Source of the DNA: Manis javanica
Taxonomy: Eukaryota > Chordata > Mammalia > Pholidota > Manidae
DNA length: 64,000 nucleotides
Assembly (NCBI RefSeq): GCF_040802235.1
Contig: NC_133163.1
Coordinates: 42,180,501 to 42,244,500, forward strand
Reading direction: 5' to 3'
In this document: piece by piece, positions 46,300 through 58,910 of the stretch
How the letters are laid out: each line of letters opens with the position of its first letter
Numbering within the stretch: position 1 is the first letter of the stretch
The notes under the pieces: model-generated
What the model was told of the DNA's origin: nothing
What the model saw: only the letters and a program-made list of their open reading frames with translations
Databases searched by the model: none
Made by a program: the position numbers and the translations under genes

Positions 46300-47985
46300 T
46301 TTTATTTACAAGTTTGTGTTCCTTCCCACTTCAGTCTTCAACTTGGGATCGGTGCCTTATTTCTCTGGTTTCTCAGGGCCCCTCTAGATGTTTGTCCTCA
46401 GGTGGCCTTATGGATGACTTTTGGAAAATGGTTCTTCTATGTGATTTGCCATGGATTTCATTCTAATTATTCCTTTATCACATGGCAACAACAGCACAAA
46501 TTTACTAAGAAAATGCTATTTTTGAGGGCTGACCTCTGCGGTGGTTGAAATGAACGTCATTTTCCCAGCATCCCTGGATACTGAGAGCAGAACCAGGCTT
46601 TAGAGTTGCTGCAAGTCCATTTCTGCAAATTAATTTTCTTAATATTGTAATTGGCCAGAATTTTTAATTTAAGCAGCCTTCTCCAACCATGGTGAAAGAC
46701 AAAGGATTGACTGAAGTTGAGATGCTCATAGTTGTCTGCAGATACATACTTACTGAGAGAACTTCCCTTCTGAGATTGTTTCTCTAGGCCCCTTAGTATC
46801 TTGCTTTAGTTTTATAAAATGCCCCTATTACCTGCTGTCACAGTTAACATGGTGCATGAATACACCCTTCAACTTACCCTTAGAAATCTATTGGCTATTT
46901 AAAGTCTGCTTTTGCCCAGTGGTAGACTGGGCTCTAAAGTGAATTTCTGTACTAAACTGTAATCACTCTTTGCTAATAAAGCCAACTTTAGAGTCTGGAT
47001 TCTAGTATAATCTGGTATGCTATCACAGAAATCTGAAAGCCTGGGAAGAAGTTGCATGTAGGACTGTGAAACCATGGCTGAAATAGCATTGTTTTAACCT
47101 TTGACTTGCTTTTATAAGGAGCAAACCAGCTATAGGACAATCAGGCAACAGAGGCAATCATGAGTGGATTAATTCTTAAAAATAAGAAATAGGAAATATA
47201 TGAAAAATGAAAAAGGACAAATAACTGACATAGCAAATCAAACTGAAAAAAGTAGGTCACATTAAAGAATAAGATGTTTTATAAGCTTAATGGGATGGCA
47301 AACTTTGTTTAACCACACTTTTCTAAGACATTAGTCATATGATTAGAAATCTTAATCCCTTTTCCCCTTTAGATTTCCATTTTTGCCGAGTTTTCATATT
47401 ACTTCAGTCAACTTAAATTTGTGAGACTGATGACCCTTATAGAAGCCAGTACCTTGTCATGAGATCAAACACTTAAAATGTCCTTCTCAGGGGCTTACTC
47501 ATTTCATAATCTAAAACTCAAGGAGTTTTATATATTACCAAAAAAGAAGTTTTCTCTCCTTTCTATTTCCCTCTCACTTAGCAAGTACTTTCCATAGGGA
47601 AAACATGTGAAGCAATTTGGGCTGCTGCATTACAGATACTCTGAAGAGAACAATTAACTGGAGTTCAGAATAAACGTTAATTACTGAGATGTTTATAGCT
47701 ATAGAGTCACCTCTGATCATTGGTGAGAAACATACCTTGTGCTGGCTGGCAGTTTGTCTGACCTGTGGCTCGCTTTCTGTGCTACGGAGAGCTCCAACTC
47801 TTACATAAAGTATCCTATTACCCTCTTACTTAGCCAGTGTCACATTTTGCCCTCAATTACTGCCCTCTCTTCAGCCGTCTCTTAATTTTCCGAATTTATT
47901 TAGAATAAAGTGGCACAGATGATGTGAAAATGAATGTAACCCATTAGTAATGATCAGCACACACTGGAAGATGATGTCTGCATTA
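46300..47985. other. No recognised gene or repeat
   Basis: Unique-looking, AT-rich from 46600. No exon, repeat family or RNA gene could be supported. Confidence 0.35.
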
Positions 47986-47989
47986 TAGG

Positions 47990-49015
47990 CTGAACACTGT
48001 ACTTGTCTTTTTTTCTTTTATGATTTCTTTGTGTGGGTGGGTGTGATTTTTTTCCAAAAATCTTTTCCTGGCAGAAAGATCATAAAAATTGTGTATTTTC
48101 TTCTAAAAATTTCATTTTATTTTATCGTATATAGGTGTTTAATATAATTGGAATTAATTTTTGTTTGTGATGTGGTATAGGCATCCAAATGTATTATTTT
48201 TCCCACATGGATAACTGGTTGTCCCAGTAGATTTACTGTATTATTCAGCCATATATTCTCCTACTTATTTGCAGTTCCAATCCCTACTCCCGCACCCAGT
48301 ATCAGGTTTTTATATGGGTCTATTTCTGAGTCCTTTATTCCATTAGACAATTTACAAATGCCCAAGGCCACACACTCTTAATTACTATGGGTTTATAAGA
48401 AGCATCGATATTGATAGCTCTCCTATCTTGTTCAAAATTGTCTGTGCTATACTTAGCTTTTTGCTCTTCCCTATAAGTCATAGAATCAACTTACCAAATT
48501 TCATGAACAACTTTGTTGACATTTCCATTAGAATTACATTTGATTCATGGATTAATTAGGAGAATCTCCACATCCTTAACATTATCTGTTTGTTTATTTA
48601 TGTATTTTAAATTTCCCCATAATGTTTTGTACTTTTCTCCATTCAATACATCTCTACACACTTTGTCAATGGAATCTTTAAATTTTATTTTCTAATTTAA
48701 TATAATGGGTAAAAAGGAATGTTACTGATTTTAGAATGCGGATCTCATATTTCACAACTTGGCTAACTTTTTTTTATCAGTCCTAGTAATTTATCTGCAC
48801 ATATTCTTGGATTTTCTATATTATATCATATCATTTACAATAAGGGACAATTTTATCTCTTTCCAATTCTTATTCCTCTCAATATTGATATTAATTTGAC
48901 ATACTGGATAGGATACCTGCAGCACATTAATTAGCTGTTCTACTAGTACTCTCCTTGATACTGAATTTAAAGAGAATGTTCCTAAAGTTTTATCATAGGG
49001 TTTTGGTAAAAATAT
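47990..49015 (-). mobile_element. Old LINE-1, antisense (ORF2 C-terminal region and beyond)
   Basis: Plus-strand text such as GTATAGGCATCCAAATG, TTTTCCCACATGGATAAC, CAACTTACCAAATTTCATG, TATCTGCACATATTCTTGG and ATAAGGGACAATTTTATCTC is the usual appearance of a reverse L1M element. Boundaries are approximate and all frames are lost. Confidence 0.7.
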
Positions 49016-50690
49016 TATCAGATTATCAGCAAAATTGCTGCAATCCCATGAAAGGCATAAAGCAGCAGGGTTACTGGGACAAGCCACAAGCCTCAATTTG
49101 CAATTTTCCTGAAGCAGTAATTGAAATCCGTTATCACACTCCTCTATAAACCGTTCTAGCATTTGTTTATGCTTAGACAGTGTTCAAGCAGGTCTAATTC
49201 TAAGTTGTTTGCCTGGTCAATGACCCAGATCTTCATCCCTTTGAGGTCTGAGCCTTTGTCTATTTTTATTTTTATTTTAACACCTGTTGGACCATGGATG
49301 CTGAGATTTCCCGTTTAATATGATCACAGGGCACAGAGGCACCATGCAGTATACCGCAGTGAATTCCTTAGTTTCCAGACATTTTCCTTTCTGCTCCAAT
49401 TGCACAGCAGCAATCCTAGATCTTTATTTATTGTTATCAGGGTCATTAACTGCCTAGGTCTTTATTTACTGTTATCAGGGTCATTAACTGCCACCTCAAC
49501 AATCATCCTTTCTTTGGCTACTTGTCTCCTGGAATGAGGAGCCACATGACTAAGTGGAGTCTTCTTCAGGTTCAGGCTGGGTCCTCTGCTAGAAGCTTCT
49601 CCTTCCAGGAGGTTCACAAGCAGATGCTAAAGTTGTGGAGAGAAAAAGCACACATTCAGTAAGTGGATCACTGATCCTACTTCTATCTGCTGGTTGCACA
49701 CCCGTGTATTCTAGTCATGGAGACAAAGCCCCCTGATTGCCACTCCAGGTTCGGTATCGTGAGAACAATCATTTCTATCTTGCCTCTGATGATGAAGTGC
49801 CATCATTTGGTCTCTACCATCCTCAGATATCATCAATACTGTGATATGTTGATATTGAAGTCAGAAGCCAGTTCCAGAACAGTGTCTCCTACTGTGAATG
49901 TTAACCTACAAAGGACAGCCGTCGCTTGGCTTCTCAGTGAGTCTGCTCTGCTTCTCATCTTTTCTTTCTGTCTTTGGGCTTTTCTGGAGATTAAATTCAG
50001 GCAGTGAGTTTTCTAACCTCACTTAAATTCATTCTAGTATCTCAGATCTTGACCCCTCCCTCAATACGCTTCTAGGAGAATTCCATCATCTCCACCTCAT
50101 TAACTGTGAGCTACTGTCATATTTGGTCTTCAAGGGGCCATTCCAAGCATATTTTTGGACTATTCTCAGGTGCTCTTGTCAGAACATTAAGCTCCCAAAT
50201 CATAGGAAAAGACTCTTATGTCAATAAATTCCTTGGTATCCCAGCTATAGCTTATGTCTCCAAGTCCCAAACCTCAAAGACCCATTGTCCCATGTATCCT
50301 CCATTCTTTGAGCATGTATCCTCACTCCTACCAGAGCAGGAATTGTTTCCCTCCTTGGACTGTGGCACACCCTGGTCTCGAGGTGGTAAAGGGAAGTGGA
50401 GTAGCTCTTCAGGTGGGCAAGCCTTATCACACGAAGCACCTGCCTCAGGTGAGATCTTTGCAGATCTCCACATGAAAGGAGGCTCTTCTTTAGAAAGAGA
50501 AATGCTTCTTCTAGGGTAGGTGAATTCACAGGACTCATGGGGTACATTATTCTCAGGTCATTGTACATGTGGGTCTCAGGGCTTCACACTTAGGGTGCCT
50601 GAAGTGCTGTAGACATAGGAGACATATCAAAGACCTCTTGTAACTCTGCATCTTTCAAAATAAATCCTGAATCTAATTTTCAACACGATC
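49016..50690 (-). mobile_element. Possible antisense ERV-L-like internal fragment
   Basis: The block continues without a unique-sequence look and contains retrovirus-like plus-strand phrases such as CTTGGTATCCCAGCTATAGC and CACACCCTGGTCTCGAGG. No family motif could be read in translation. It also contains a 38-bp tandem duplication (49417-49492). Assignment is tentative. Confidence 0.3.
49417..49492. repeat. 38-bp tandem duplication
   Basis: The phrase starting TAGATCTTTATTTATTG and ending TCATTAACTGCC is followed at once by a second copy starting TAGGTCTTTATTTACTG. Only two positions differ. Confidence 0.9.
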
Positions 50691-50699
50691 TTCCCTATT

Positions 50700-53600
50700 G
50701 TTACAGTAAATGAAAACCAGCCAGCCCTACAATCCTTTTAAGTCCCATCCCCTCACATTGTTCAAGTGCAGAAACCAGTGGTTCACTGTGGGTGAGTCTT
50801 AGGACAGTGATCCTGGTCACTGGTGAATCACTAATTACAGAGTCCCATCCTGACTGTCTGCTTCCTACACTGATTCTCTTAGGTTGGGTTTTTCCAGAAA
50901 GCACAGCCTGGTTTATAGGCTTGCATTTAGGAAGTGATAGTTAAGAGGGGATTCCATGGAGCTAGGGTAGGAATTTCAAACAGAGGAGGAGGGAAAGGCA
51001 AATGCAAAGATTTATTATAAAGTGGTCACTGATGTGGGCAACCAGAACACAGCCATAATATCCTTCTGCACAGCCTACAGAATGCAACTCAAATAGTGCA
51101 CTTGGAGCATGGGAGGGTGGAGCATTTATCCATAAACTCGCATTCCCCATTGCTCAGAGATTACTGACTCTGTACTTATAAGAGCAAGTGCCTCCTTAAA
51201 CTTTGTGCCCTCGGCACCTTTCCCTAGGGTCTCATCCTTATCCCAGCCCTATGAACCTATGAATATGTAAGGTTAAATGCCTATAAAAGAGACCCTACCG
51301 TGTTTTTTATTATCAATAAACTCAGTGCAGGAAATTAACATCTGGTAGATGTTAGAAGATATTACCTGTTTTCTGATTTTGAGGTAGTAAATAGATGCTT
51401 TGTTCAGAAGTTAGAGTGATGAATCCCAAATCAGACAGGCCCTGAGCTGGGCTTCTAACTAGTAGAAATGTGGAATACAGGGAAATTCATTTTCTGCATG
51501 ACTGGTTGGGTTGGAAGAGTTGGTGGATTGCGAGCTGGTGTTTGAGTTTCAGTGCCTGATTTGTTTTTGCTCTACAACTATCTGTAGACAGAAGCCTCTT
51601 CTGCAGTGTAGCCATTTGGATCTATTTCTATTTAGTGAGAGTAAAGCAAAGACATTACAGGGCGCTATGAAGTTGGTGAAAATGGGATCCTGTATGTCTG
51701 GGGCTAAATAACTCATAAGAGAGAGATCTACCACTGTCACTGTGTTCTCCCTGGGTTGCAAATATGTAAAGTGCAACATCAGGCACCTCCTCCCTGAGAA
51801 AATAAAAGATGTGCTTTGAAAGAACAAGGTCAGTGGGTAAAACTAGAATGTCCTGTATTCTTCCTTCTCTTCTGGCAGCCCAGTTCTTCATTGCTTCTTT
51901 GCTGATAGGGTTTTGCCTGTGGTGTAGTTCCTCCATGTCTTCTTCCCCCTTTTCTACCAGCTTTTCCTCCTCCACAGGTCTTCTCACCACTGTTTTTCAT
52001 TTTTACTTTCTGAAGTTTCCTTTTTCTACATTTTTCCTTTATTTACACTCATGAGGAGGAGTATAAAAAGGATCATCAGTTATTACTGGAAATCATGATA
52101 ACACTGCTGTTCTCTGCCAGTCTAACATCCTGGGAGATGTAGGACTATTTAGGGGGAAGAAAGGGGATGAGGGAAGAAAAAGGTCTAATGAGTGGGGAGC
52201 AGGGGTTCCTGTGGGGGGCGTTCACATGTCATTAAGTGAGTGCTGCCTGGTCCATGAGCTGTTTGGGGGAGGCCAGGCTAACAAGGCTACAGCTAGACAA
52301 GCATCAAAGGTACAAATAAGAAGGGTCACATCTGAAGAATGGAGGGATATATTTTTCAGTTCTGTTTCTTACATATACATTTTAATGTTTTTGAGTTGGC
52401 CCAGCCCTTGGAGTTAAGGGGACAGGTAAGACACCTACGCAGGGAAGGAAATGCAATAAGAGCCACAAATCTGACTTTGTGCACATGAGTGACATGCCAA
52501 ACACCAATATTAAGGGCAGAACCCTTAACTTACTTCTAGTTCCCTTGTTACCACCTTACAGCAGCACGTGCGCCTCTTTAATAAGCATCATGTTGATGAT
52601 TCAAGGAATAAAGTGTATAAATGCTTTAAAACATTTAATGACCCTAATTACATGCAGATGTCTTAGGAAGCTGGGCTGTGGATTGGTGAAATGAGTTTTG
52701 GTATCCTTCTAAATTGTCACTGAGATGTTGGTATTCTCACTGAGATGTTAACAGGCAAAGCACTGCTAGGTCACATTTTGTTTTGTAGAACAGGATTGTC
52801 ACAGTTTCCATGACAAGCATTTCTTGAGCGGGGGAGGGGGCATGAAAGAAAATGCAATCTTATTTAATTTATGTTTGCTTCATCACATTCTGTCCCTGTT
52901 TCATCCCCACACCAGGGGTCTGGATGTTGGGACATGATGGCCTGTGCCCTAAGCTGACCTGAAGCTACCTTTATACATTTGAAAACCAGTGTCTTAAAGA
53001 TGGCCCAGACTGCCGCAACTTTTCTTCCCAGAGTCATTGGAACAACTATTATTTCATTAAACAACACTTGATTAATGCACTCATAACTGGCAAAGTGTGA
53101 GCAATAGCAATAATAATAATGATGATGATGATAAACTGCTGTTAGTCATGAATTCTTTGCTTTAGGGGAAAAAACAAGACTGAGTTTGTAAACAGTATAT
53201 TTTTTTCTGCTTTGTCTTTCCCTATGTAGGAAAAGCTGCCGTAAGGCTTAAAGAGAGTCTTGCATTGAGTTGGTGTGCAATAAGCATGTTCAGAGTTTGA
53301 TCTTTGCCATGATGAGTTTTCCTGTTCTTAAACTTAGGGCAAGAGATACTGGTTTATGCCATTGCCTCTGCAAAAGAAAATCCTTGAGGGCTAGCCCTAA
53401 GTAGTAAGCCTTTATTAAATATATTTGGCTGACTTAATTATTACCCATGTATGGATGGCCTACTCTGTGAAAAAAGGCCTCTAACAAGTGAGGGGGCTAT
53501 CAGAATGCAATACACACATTCTCTGCCTTTTAGGAATTTACAGTTTATGATCAGCAAGAGGAGCTTTGAAGCTGGACAGATGCCTCCAGCCACACCCTGG

Positions 53601-54080
53601 GCTTCTGCAAGCAGGCCAGTTTAGGTGTAACTGTGACAGTAACACTGACTGTTCAGAACACAACAGCTCTAATTCCCACCATTATTGTTAAAAATATTTA
53701 ATATATTTATATAATGCTAGGCTTCTAGCCTTAATTTGAAGTGCCCCATGCTGGCTTATTGGAGAGTGCTACAAGCCCAGAGCACACATTTACCAGTTCC
53801 ATCCTCTTTTTCCCTGCCCAGTGGTGTGGGAGCTGAGCCAGTTGTGACTGTCTCTCTGTGATTCCTGCCACAGTCAACCGTGCCGGTGCCCTCTGCCCTA
53901 GGCTGTCCTGCTCTGTCAAGCCCACCTGTCTGTGGATCTTGTTGGGGCATCCACACACTTGATTGAGCTGCTGTAAATACTGATGTTTGTTAGATGCTGT
54001 GTGCCAGGCTTTGTGAGAAGGACTGTGTGTGCCACATCTGGGTTGGAGTTGGGTCATGATACCAAGAAGTTGTATTGTGT
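50700..54080. other. No recognised gene; few repeats
   Basis: A single arm related to the inverted repeat at 45.3 kb lies at 51186-51204. A 20-bp direct repeat (TCACTGAGATGTT twice) is at about 52717-52749. A short (GAT)n run is at about 53118-53132. None of the open frames shows a domain. Confidence 0.35.
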
Positions 54081-54084
54081 GATA

Positions 54085-54325
54085 GTGGAAAACAAGGATT
54101 CTGGATCTAACTATCTGGGCTGGACCTGGCCCCGATACTCAGAGGCTATGTCATTTTGGGCAAATTACTTGGTCTCTCATTTTGCTCATCTGTGAAAAAA
54201 GGATTATAATAATGCTTTCATCTCACAAGACTGCTGCGAGGATCATATGAGTTAATCAATATGGAGCACTTAGAATAGCACCTGGCTCTTAGGAAGCATA
54301 TAAGGTGCTATTTGCTGTCACTATT
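54085..54325 (+). repeat. MIR SINE, near full length
   Basis: GGATTCTGGATCTAACTATCTGGGC, TTTTGGGCAAATTACTTGG, TTTTGCTCATCTGTG, AGACTGCTGCGAGGATCATATGAG, TAGAATAGCACCTGGC and GCTATTTGCTGTCA cover a full sense MIR. Confidence 0.85.
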
Positions 54326-54499
54326 GCTATTTTTATCCCTTCAGCCCAAGGACTTCTAATTTTATCACCTCTGGGATTAAGCACCCCCGATATGTCATGG
54401 GATTATAATGTTAATGAGTCATTTTCTGTAACTGCCATGACTTGAGAAAAGTTGGTAGGCCCTTCTTTTGCATGGGTCTCATAGAAGCCTCAGAGAGGC

Positions 54500-54625
54500 T
54501 CTAAGAGGTGCTTATATTTTTGTGTCCATTTTATAGAAAACGAAATGGAGATTAACAAACTTGCCCCAACTCATACACTTAGGGAATGGCAGAACCCAGA
54601 TTCCAGCCCTATCCGTTGGGCCCAG
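54500..54625 (-). repeat. MIR SINE fragment
   Basis: TGTCCATTTTATAG with AACTTGCCCCAACTCATACACTTAGG and GGCAGAACCCAGATTCCAGCC is the 5' half of a reverse MIR. Confidence 0.65.
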
Positions 54626-55199
54626 GACACCTGACCACCGGGTGAAATGCTACACCAGTGGCATGAGACAGCTCCGTTTCCCCACTCTTTACCTCACTTT
54701 GTCACATCCTCCCAAAGTTCTGCTGCCTGATGTGGCCAGTGTCTCCCAGAGTTGTGAATGTGTGTTGTGAGTATCTCCCCAAGTTGCCCTAGTTCAAGGA
54801 CTTAGTCAAAGGGCAGAGGGCCATGTTGGTGGGCCAGGCTGGAGGCTGACGGTCCCTTCCTTAGCCTGACTTGTCTTGGAAGATGCCTAGTGGCTCCATG
54901 TAAGTTCACCCTAAAAGGGAGGAGGGGAAGGACAGGGCACAGTTTGAGCTCCAGCTGGGCCACCATTTTTCCTGTGCTGCAGATTTGTACTTGTTGGCTT
55001 GTGACATGTAAAAGGGTCTGGCGGACATCACAGGCTACATTTAGGAGGTTTTAGTAAGGTAGCATGGCTCCTTCTACAGCATGGATGTATCCCTTAGGTC
55101 CTGGCAGGAAATCAGCAGGGAATCATCAGTGATTACCAAGGCCACACACCACTGTCGCTCTACTTGCAGGCAATTGGAATACAAGATAGTTTTCTTCTC
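54626..55199. other. No recognised gene or repeat
   Basis: Unique-looking sequence left of the chimeric insertion; it contains the empty-site flank TTTTCTTCTC that precedes the 5' target duplication. Confidence 0.4.
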
Positions 55200-55214
55200 A
55201 AAAATCAATTTCTG

Positions 55215-57084
55215 TTCCTCTGAGATCGGGAAGTAAACAGGGATGCCCACTCTCCCCACTGCTATTTAACATAGTCCTGGAGGTCCTAGCCACGGCAATC
55301 AGGCAAAACAAAGAAATACAAGGAATCCAGATTGGTAAAGAAGAAGTTAAACTGTCACTATTTGCAGATGACATGATATTGTACATAAAAAACCCTAAAG
55401 ACTCCACCCCAAAATTACTAGAACTGGTATCGGAATACAGCAAAGTTGCAGGATACAAAATTAACACACAGAAATCTGTGGCTTTCCTATACACTAACAA
55501 TGAACCAATAGAAAGAGAAATCAGGAAAACAATTTCATTCACAATTGCATCAAAAAGAATAAAATACCTAGGAATAAACCTAACCAAAGAAGTGAAAGAC
55601 CTATACCCTGAAAACTATAAGACACTCTTAAGAGAAATTAAAGAGGACACTAACAAATGGAAACTCATCCCATGCTCTTGGGTAGGAAGAATTAATATTG
55701 TCAAAATGGCCATATTGCCCAAAGCAATATACAGATTTGATGGAATCCCTATCAAATTACCAACAACATTCTGTAATGAACTTGAACAAATGGTTCAAAA
55801 ATTCATATGGAAACACCAAAGACCCCGAATAGCCAAAGCAATCCTGAGAAACAAGAATAAAGTAGGGGGGATCTCACTCCCCAACTTCAAGCTCTACTAT
55901 AAAGCCATAGTAATCAAGACAATTTGGTACTGGCACAAGAACAGAGCCACAGACCAGTGGAACAGACTAGAGACTCCAGACATTAACCCAAACATATATG
56001 GTCAATTAATATGTGATAAAGGAGCCATGGACATACAATGGCAAAATGACAGTCTCTTCAACAGATGGTGCTGGCAAAACTGGACAGCTACATGTAGGAG
56101 AATGAAACTGGACCATTGTCTAACCCCATATACAAAAGTAAATTCAAAATGGATCAAAGACCTGAATGTAAGTCATGAAACCATTAAACTCTTGGAAAAA
56201 AACATAGGCAAAAACCTCTTAGATATAAACATGAGTGACCTCTTCTTGAACATATCTCCCTGGGCAAGAAAAACAACAGCAAAAATGAACAAGTGGGACT
56301 ATATTGAGCTGAAAAGCTTCTGTACTGCAAAAGACACCATCAATAGAACAAAAAGGAACCCTACAGTATGGGAGAATATATTTGTAAATGACAGATCCGA
56401 TAAAGGCTTGACGTCCAAAATATATAAAGAGCTCACATGCCTCAACAAACAAAAATCAAATAATCCAATTAAAAAATGGGCAGAGGAACTGAACAGACAG
56501 TTCTCCAAAAAAGAAATACAGATGGCCAACAGACACATGAAAAGATGCTCCACATCACTAATTATCAGAGAAATGCAAATTAAAACTACAATGAGGTATC
56601 ATCTCACACCAGTAAGGATGGCTGCCATCCAAAAGACAAACAACAACAAATGTTGGCGAGGCTGTGGAGAAAGGGGAACTACTGCTGGTGGGAATGTAAA
56701 TTAGTTCAACCATTGTGGAAAGCAGTATGGAGGTTCATCAAAATGCTCAAAACAGACTTACCATTTGACCCAGGAATTCCACTCCTAGGAATTTACCCTA
56801 AGAACGCAGCAATCAAGTGTCAGAAAGACAGATGCACCCCTATGTTTATCGCAGCACTATGTACAATAGCCAAGAATTGGAAGCAACCTAAATGTCCATT
56901 GGTAGATGAATGGATAAAGAACATGTGGTACATATACACAATGGAATACTACTCAGCCATAAGAAGAGGGCAAATCCTACCATTTGCAGCAACATGGATG
57001 GACCTTGAGGGTATTATGCTCAGTGAAATAAGCCAAGCGGAGAAAGAGAAATACCAAATGATTTCACTCATCTGTGGAGTATAA
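55215..57084 (+). pseudogene. LINE-1 ORF2 C-terminal half, one frameshift
   Basis: The frame begins in the RT domain with [20 protein letters not shown] text, then the catalytic FADD box (55361-55372). It stays open from 55373 to 56704 (443 residues), including [17 protein letters not shown] and [18 protein letters not shown] deletion in the GGGGAACTACTGCTGGTGGG segment (about 56674-56694) shifts it to the frame 56650-57084, which carries PFDPGIPLLGIYPKNA, the NMWYIYTMEYYSAIRRGQ segment and ends at LISLICGV. The N-terminal endonuclease and first RT part are missing by 5' truncation. Few lesions for its length make it the youngest LINE-1 in the window. It is not able to move on its own. Confidence 0.92.
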
Positions 57085-57430
57085 GAACAAAGGAAAAACT
57101 GAAGGAACAAAACAGCAGCGGAATCACAGAACCCAAGAATGGACTAACAGGTACCAAAGGGAAAGGGGCTGGGGAGGATGGGTGGGTAGGAAGGGATAAG
57201 GGCGGGGGAGAAGAAGAGAGGAATTAACATTAACATGCATGGGGGGGTGGGAGAAAGGGGAGGGCTGTACAAGACAGAGAAGACAAGTAGGGATTCTACA
57301 ACATTTTGCTATGCTGATGGACAGTGACTGTAAAGGGGTTTATAGGGGGGACGTGGTATAGGGGAGAGCCTAGTAAACATAATATTCTTCATGTAAGTGT
57401 AGATTAAATATAACAACAACAAAAAAAGAA
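57085..57430 (+). other. LINE-1 3'UTR
   Basis: It contains the G-rich tract GGGGCTGGGGAGGATGGGTG (57165-57184) and GGGGGGGTGGGAGAAAGGGG (57241-57260), then AGACAAGTAGGGATTCTAC and GATGGACAGTGACTGTAA. It ends ATAACAACAACAAAAAAAG. It aligns by eye along its whole length with 16225-16573, which sets the normal LINE-1 terminus at about 57427. Confidence 0.85.
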
Positions 57431-57820
57431 TGAAAGAGAAGGGGGATTACTCCCTGACAGGATAAAACTAACTGTAAATCGACAATTAATGCATGCTTTA
57501 AATATCCTTAATTTTGATCACTTAAAGGGTGTCAGATGATCAGCTATGGAGGTACACTTTTCTGATAATATTCCTTTCTCTTAAAAAAAAAAAGGCAGTT
57601 CCTGTGTTGTGACCTCCAATGAGTTCTACACAGTGGTATAAAGGGCATATCAAAGTGTGGGCAAGGGTCTGTTTGTGTTTATACAGAGGTTCAAAGCCTA
57701 ATTTGACTACCCAGAAAATGAACTAAGATATGATATGAAGAAGAACTTCCAACATCAGCACTCTCTGAAAGAGTCATACCAGAAGATGATCATCAAAAAA
57801 CCTCAATAAAGATCCAGGCG

Positions 57821-58189
57821 ATGCTGCAGTTGTATCTGCATTCATCCCACCGGTTCCTGGACTTGCCATTGGAGTGAAGAAGGAGATATCTAAGCTGGCC
57901 TGTGCATACAGTAAAACAACAAATTTGACTGGATCTATACTGTTGGAACTCAACCAAGAATTAGGAGAAGTGCAAGTTGTAGCGCTCCAAAATCTTACAA
58001 CTACAGACTATCTACTATTAAAATAACATATGGGATGTGAACAGTTCCCAGGAATCGGTTGTTTTAATTTGTCTGTTTTCTCTCAGACTGTTCAAGTACA
58101 GTTGGACAATATCCATTATATCATAGACAAATTTTCACAAATGCCTAGGGTGCCTAACGGTTTTCTTGGCTTCACTGGAGATAGCTGGT
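57821..58189 (+). pseudogene. Retroviral env transmembrane-subunit remnant
   Basis: One frame gives, in order, a hydrophobic Ala/Val/Pro/Gly stretch (fusion-peptide position), a heptad-like helix containing LNQELGEVQ and LQNLTTTDYLLLK (position of the immunosuppressive-type segment), an in-frame TAA at 58024-58026, then CEQFPGIGC, NLS and a second helix LDNIHYIIDKFSQ, ending GFTGDSW and a stop. The cysteine loop here has seven residues between cysteines and lacks the usual adjacent cysteine pair of gamma- and D-type env, so it is degraded. About 123 codons remain of an env normally over 500. It cannot be expressed as an envelope. The subgroup (gamma-like versus other) cannot be fixed. Confidence 0.7.
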
Positions 58190-58899
58190 AATTATAGATC
58201 TGCTTTGGTTATATAACTGTATTCCTATTATGTTAATGTGTGTGCACAATTTAATTAGGAGTTTAAAACCTATACATGCTTAAGTTACTCTACAAGAAGA
58301 TATGTCAAAGAAGTAATCAATCTTCCCATGTTTTCTTCCGTCTGCTACCTCTATAGCTTTTCTTCTTCCTTCCTAATTACAACCCTTAAATAGAATTCGT
58401 GCCTCATATAGAATTCACCGAGCATCATAATTCCTCCAAGTGGTAAAGATACCTCAAGACAAATGCTGGGCATAGAAGCCACAGGGCATAAATCTGCAAA
58501 GAAGTAAAAAGCTAACCTTTTCAAACAATATGACCTCTCTCACCAACTTAACATTTCCCTGTATGGCTCCGGAAGATGACTGGTTAGCCAGAGACGGGTA
58601 AGATTCCTCAAGGGAGGAACAACCTAAGACAGGCACAGTCGCAGGGGGGCCATCAGGTGAGAAATTGGGGATCAACAGAGGTGAGGCTTAGAACCTCACC
58701 ACCCCCTGTTCTGAGAGAAATCTTCTGCATCCATGGATGTTTTATTGCCCTTGTCTAGCTTGGATTAACACACAGTCTACAGGCACACACCCGATCATCT
58801 ACATTTGCTCTCTTACAACACTAAACTATGTTTTCTACCTTTATCTTGCATCTACCTACCACTTCAGCATTTTATTAAAAAAATAATAATAATAATAAT

Positions 58900-58910
58900 A
58901 AAGGGAGAAA
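58900..58910 (+). other. Retroviral polypurine tract
   Basis: AAAGGGAGAAA immediately precedes the TG of the LTR, the position where plus-strand DNA synthesis is primed in retroviruses. It directly supports the LTR start at 58911. Confidence 0.75.

Noticed and set aside
50106..50568. Overlapping open frames on both strands above 100 residues
   Set aside because: They lie in what appears to be an old antisense repeat and shadow one another; no protein family could be read.
55215..57430. An intact, active LINE-1
   Set aside because: The copy is 5'-truncated within the RT domain and has a frameshift at about 56680; it cannot move on its own.
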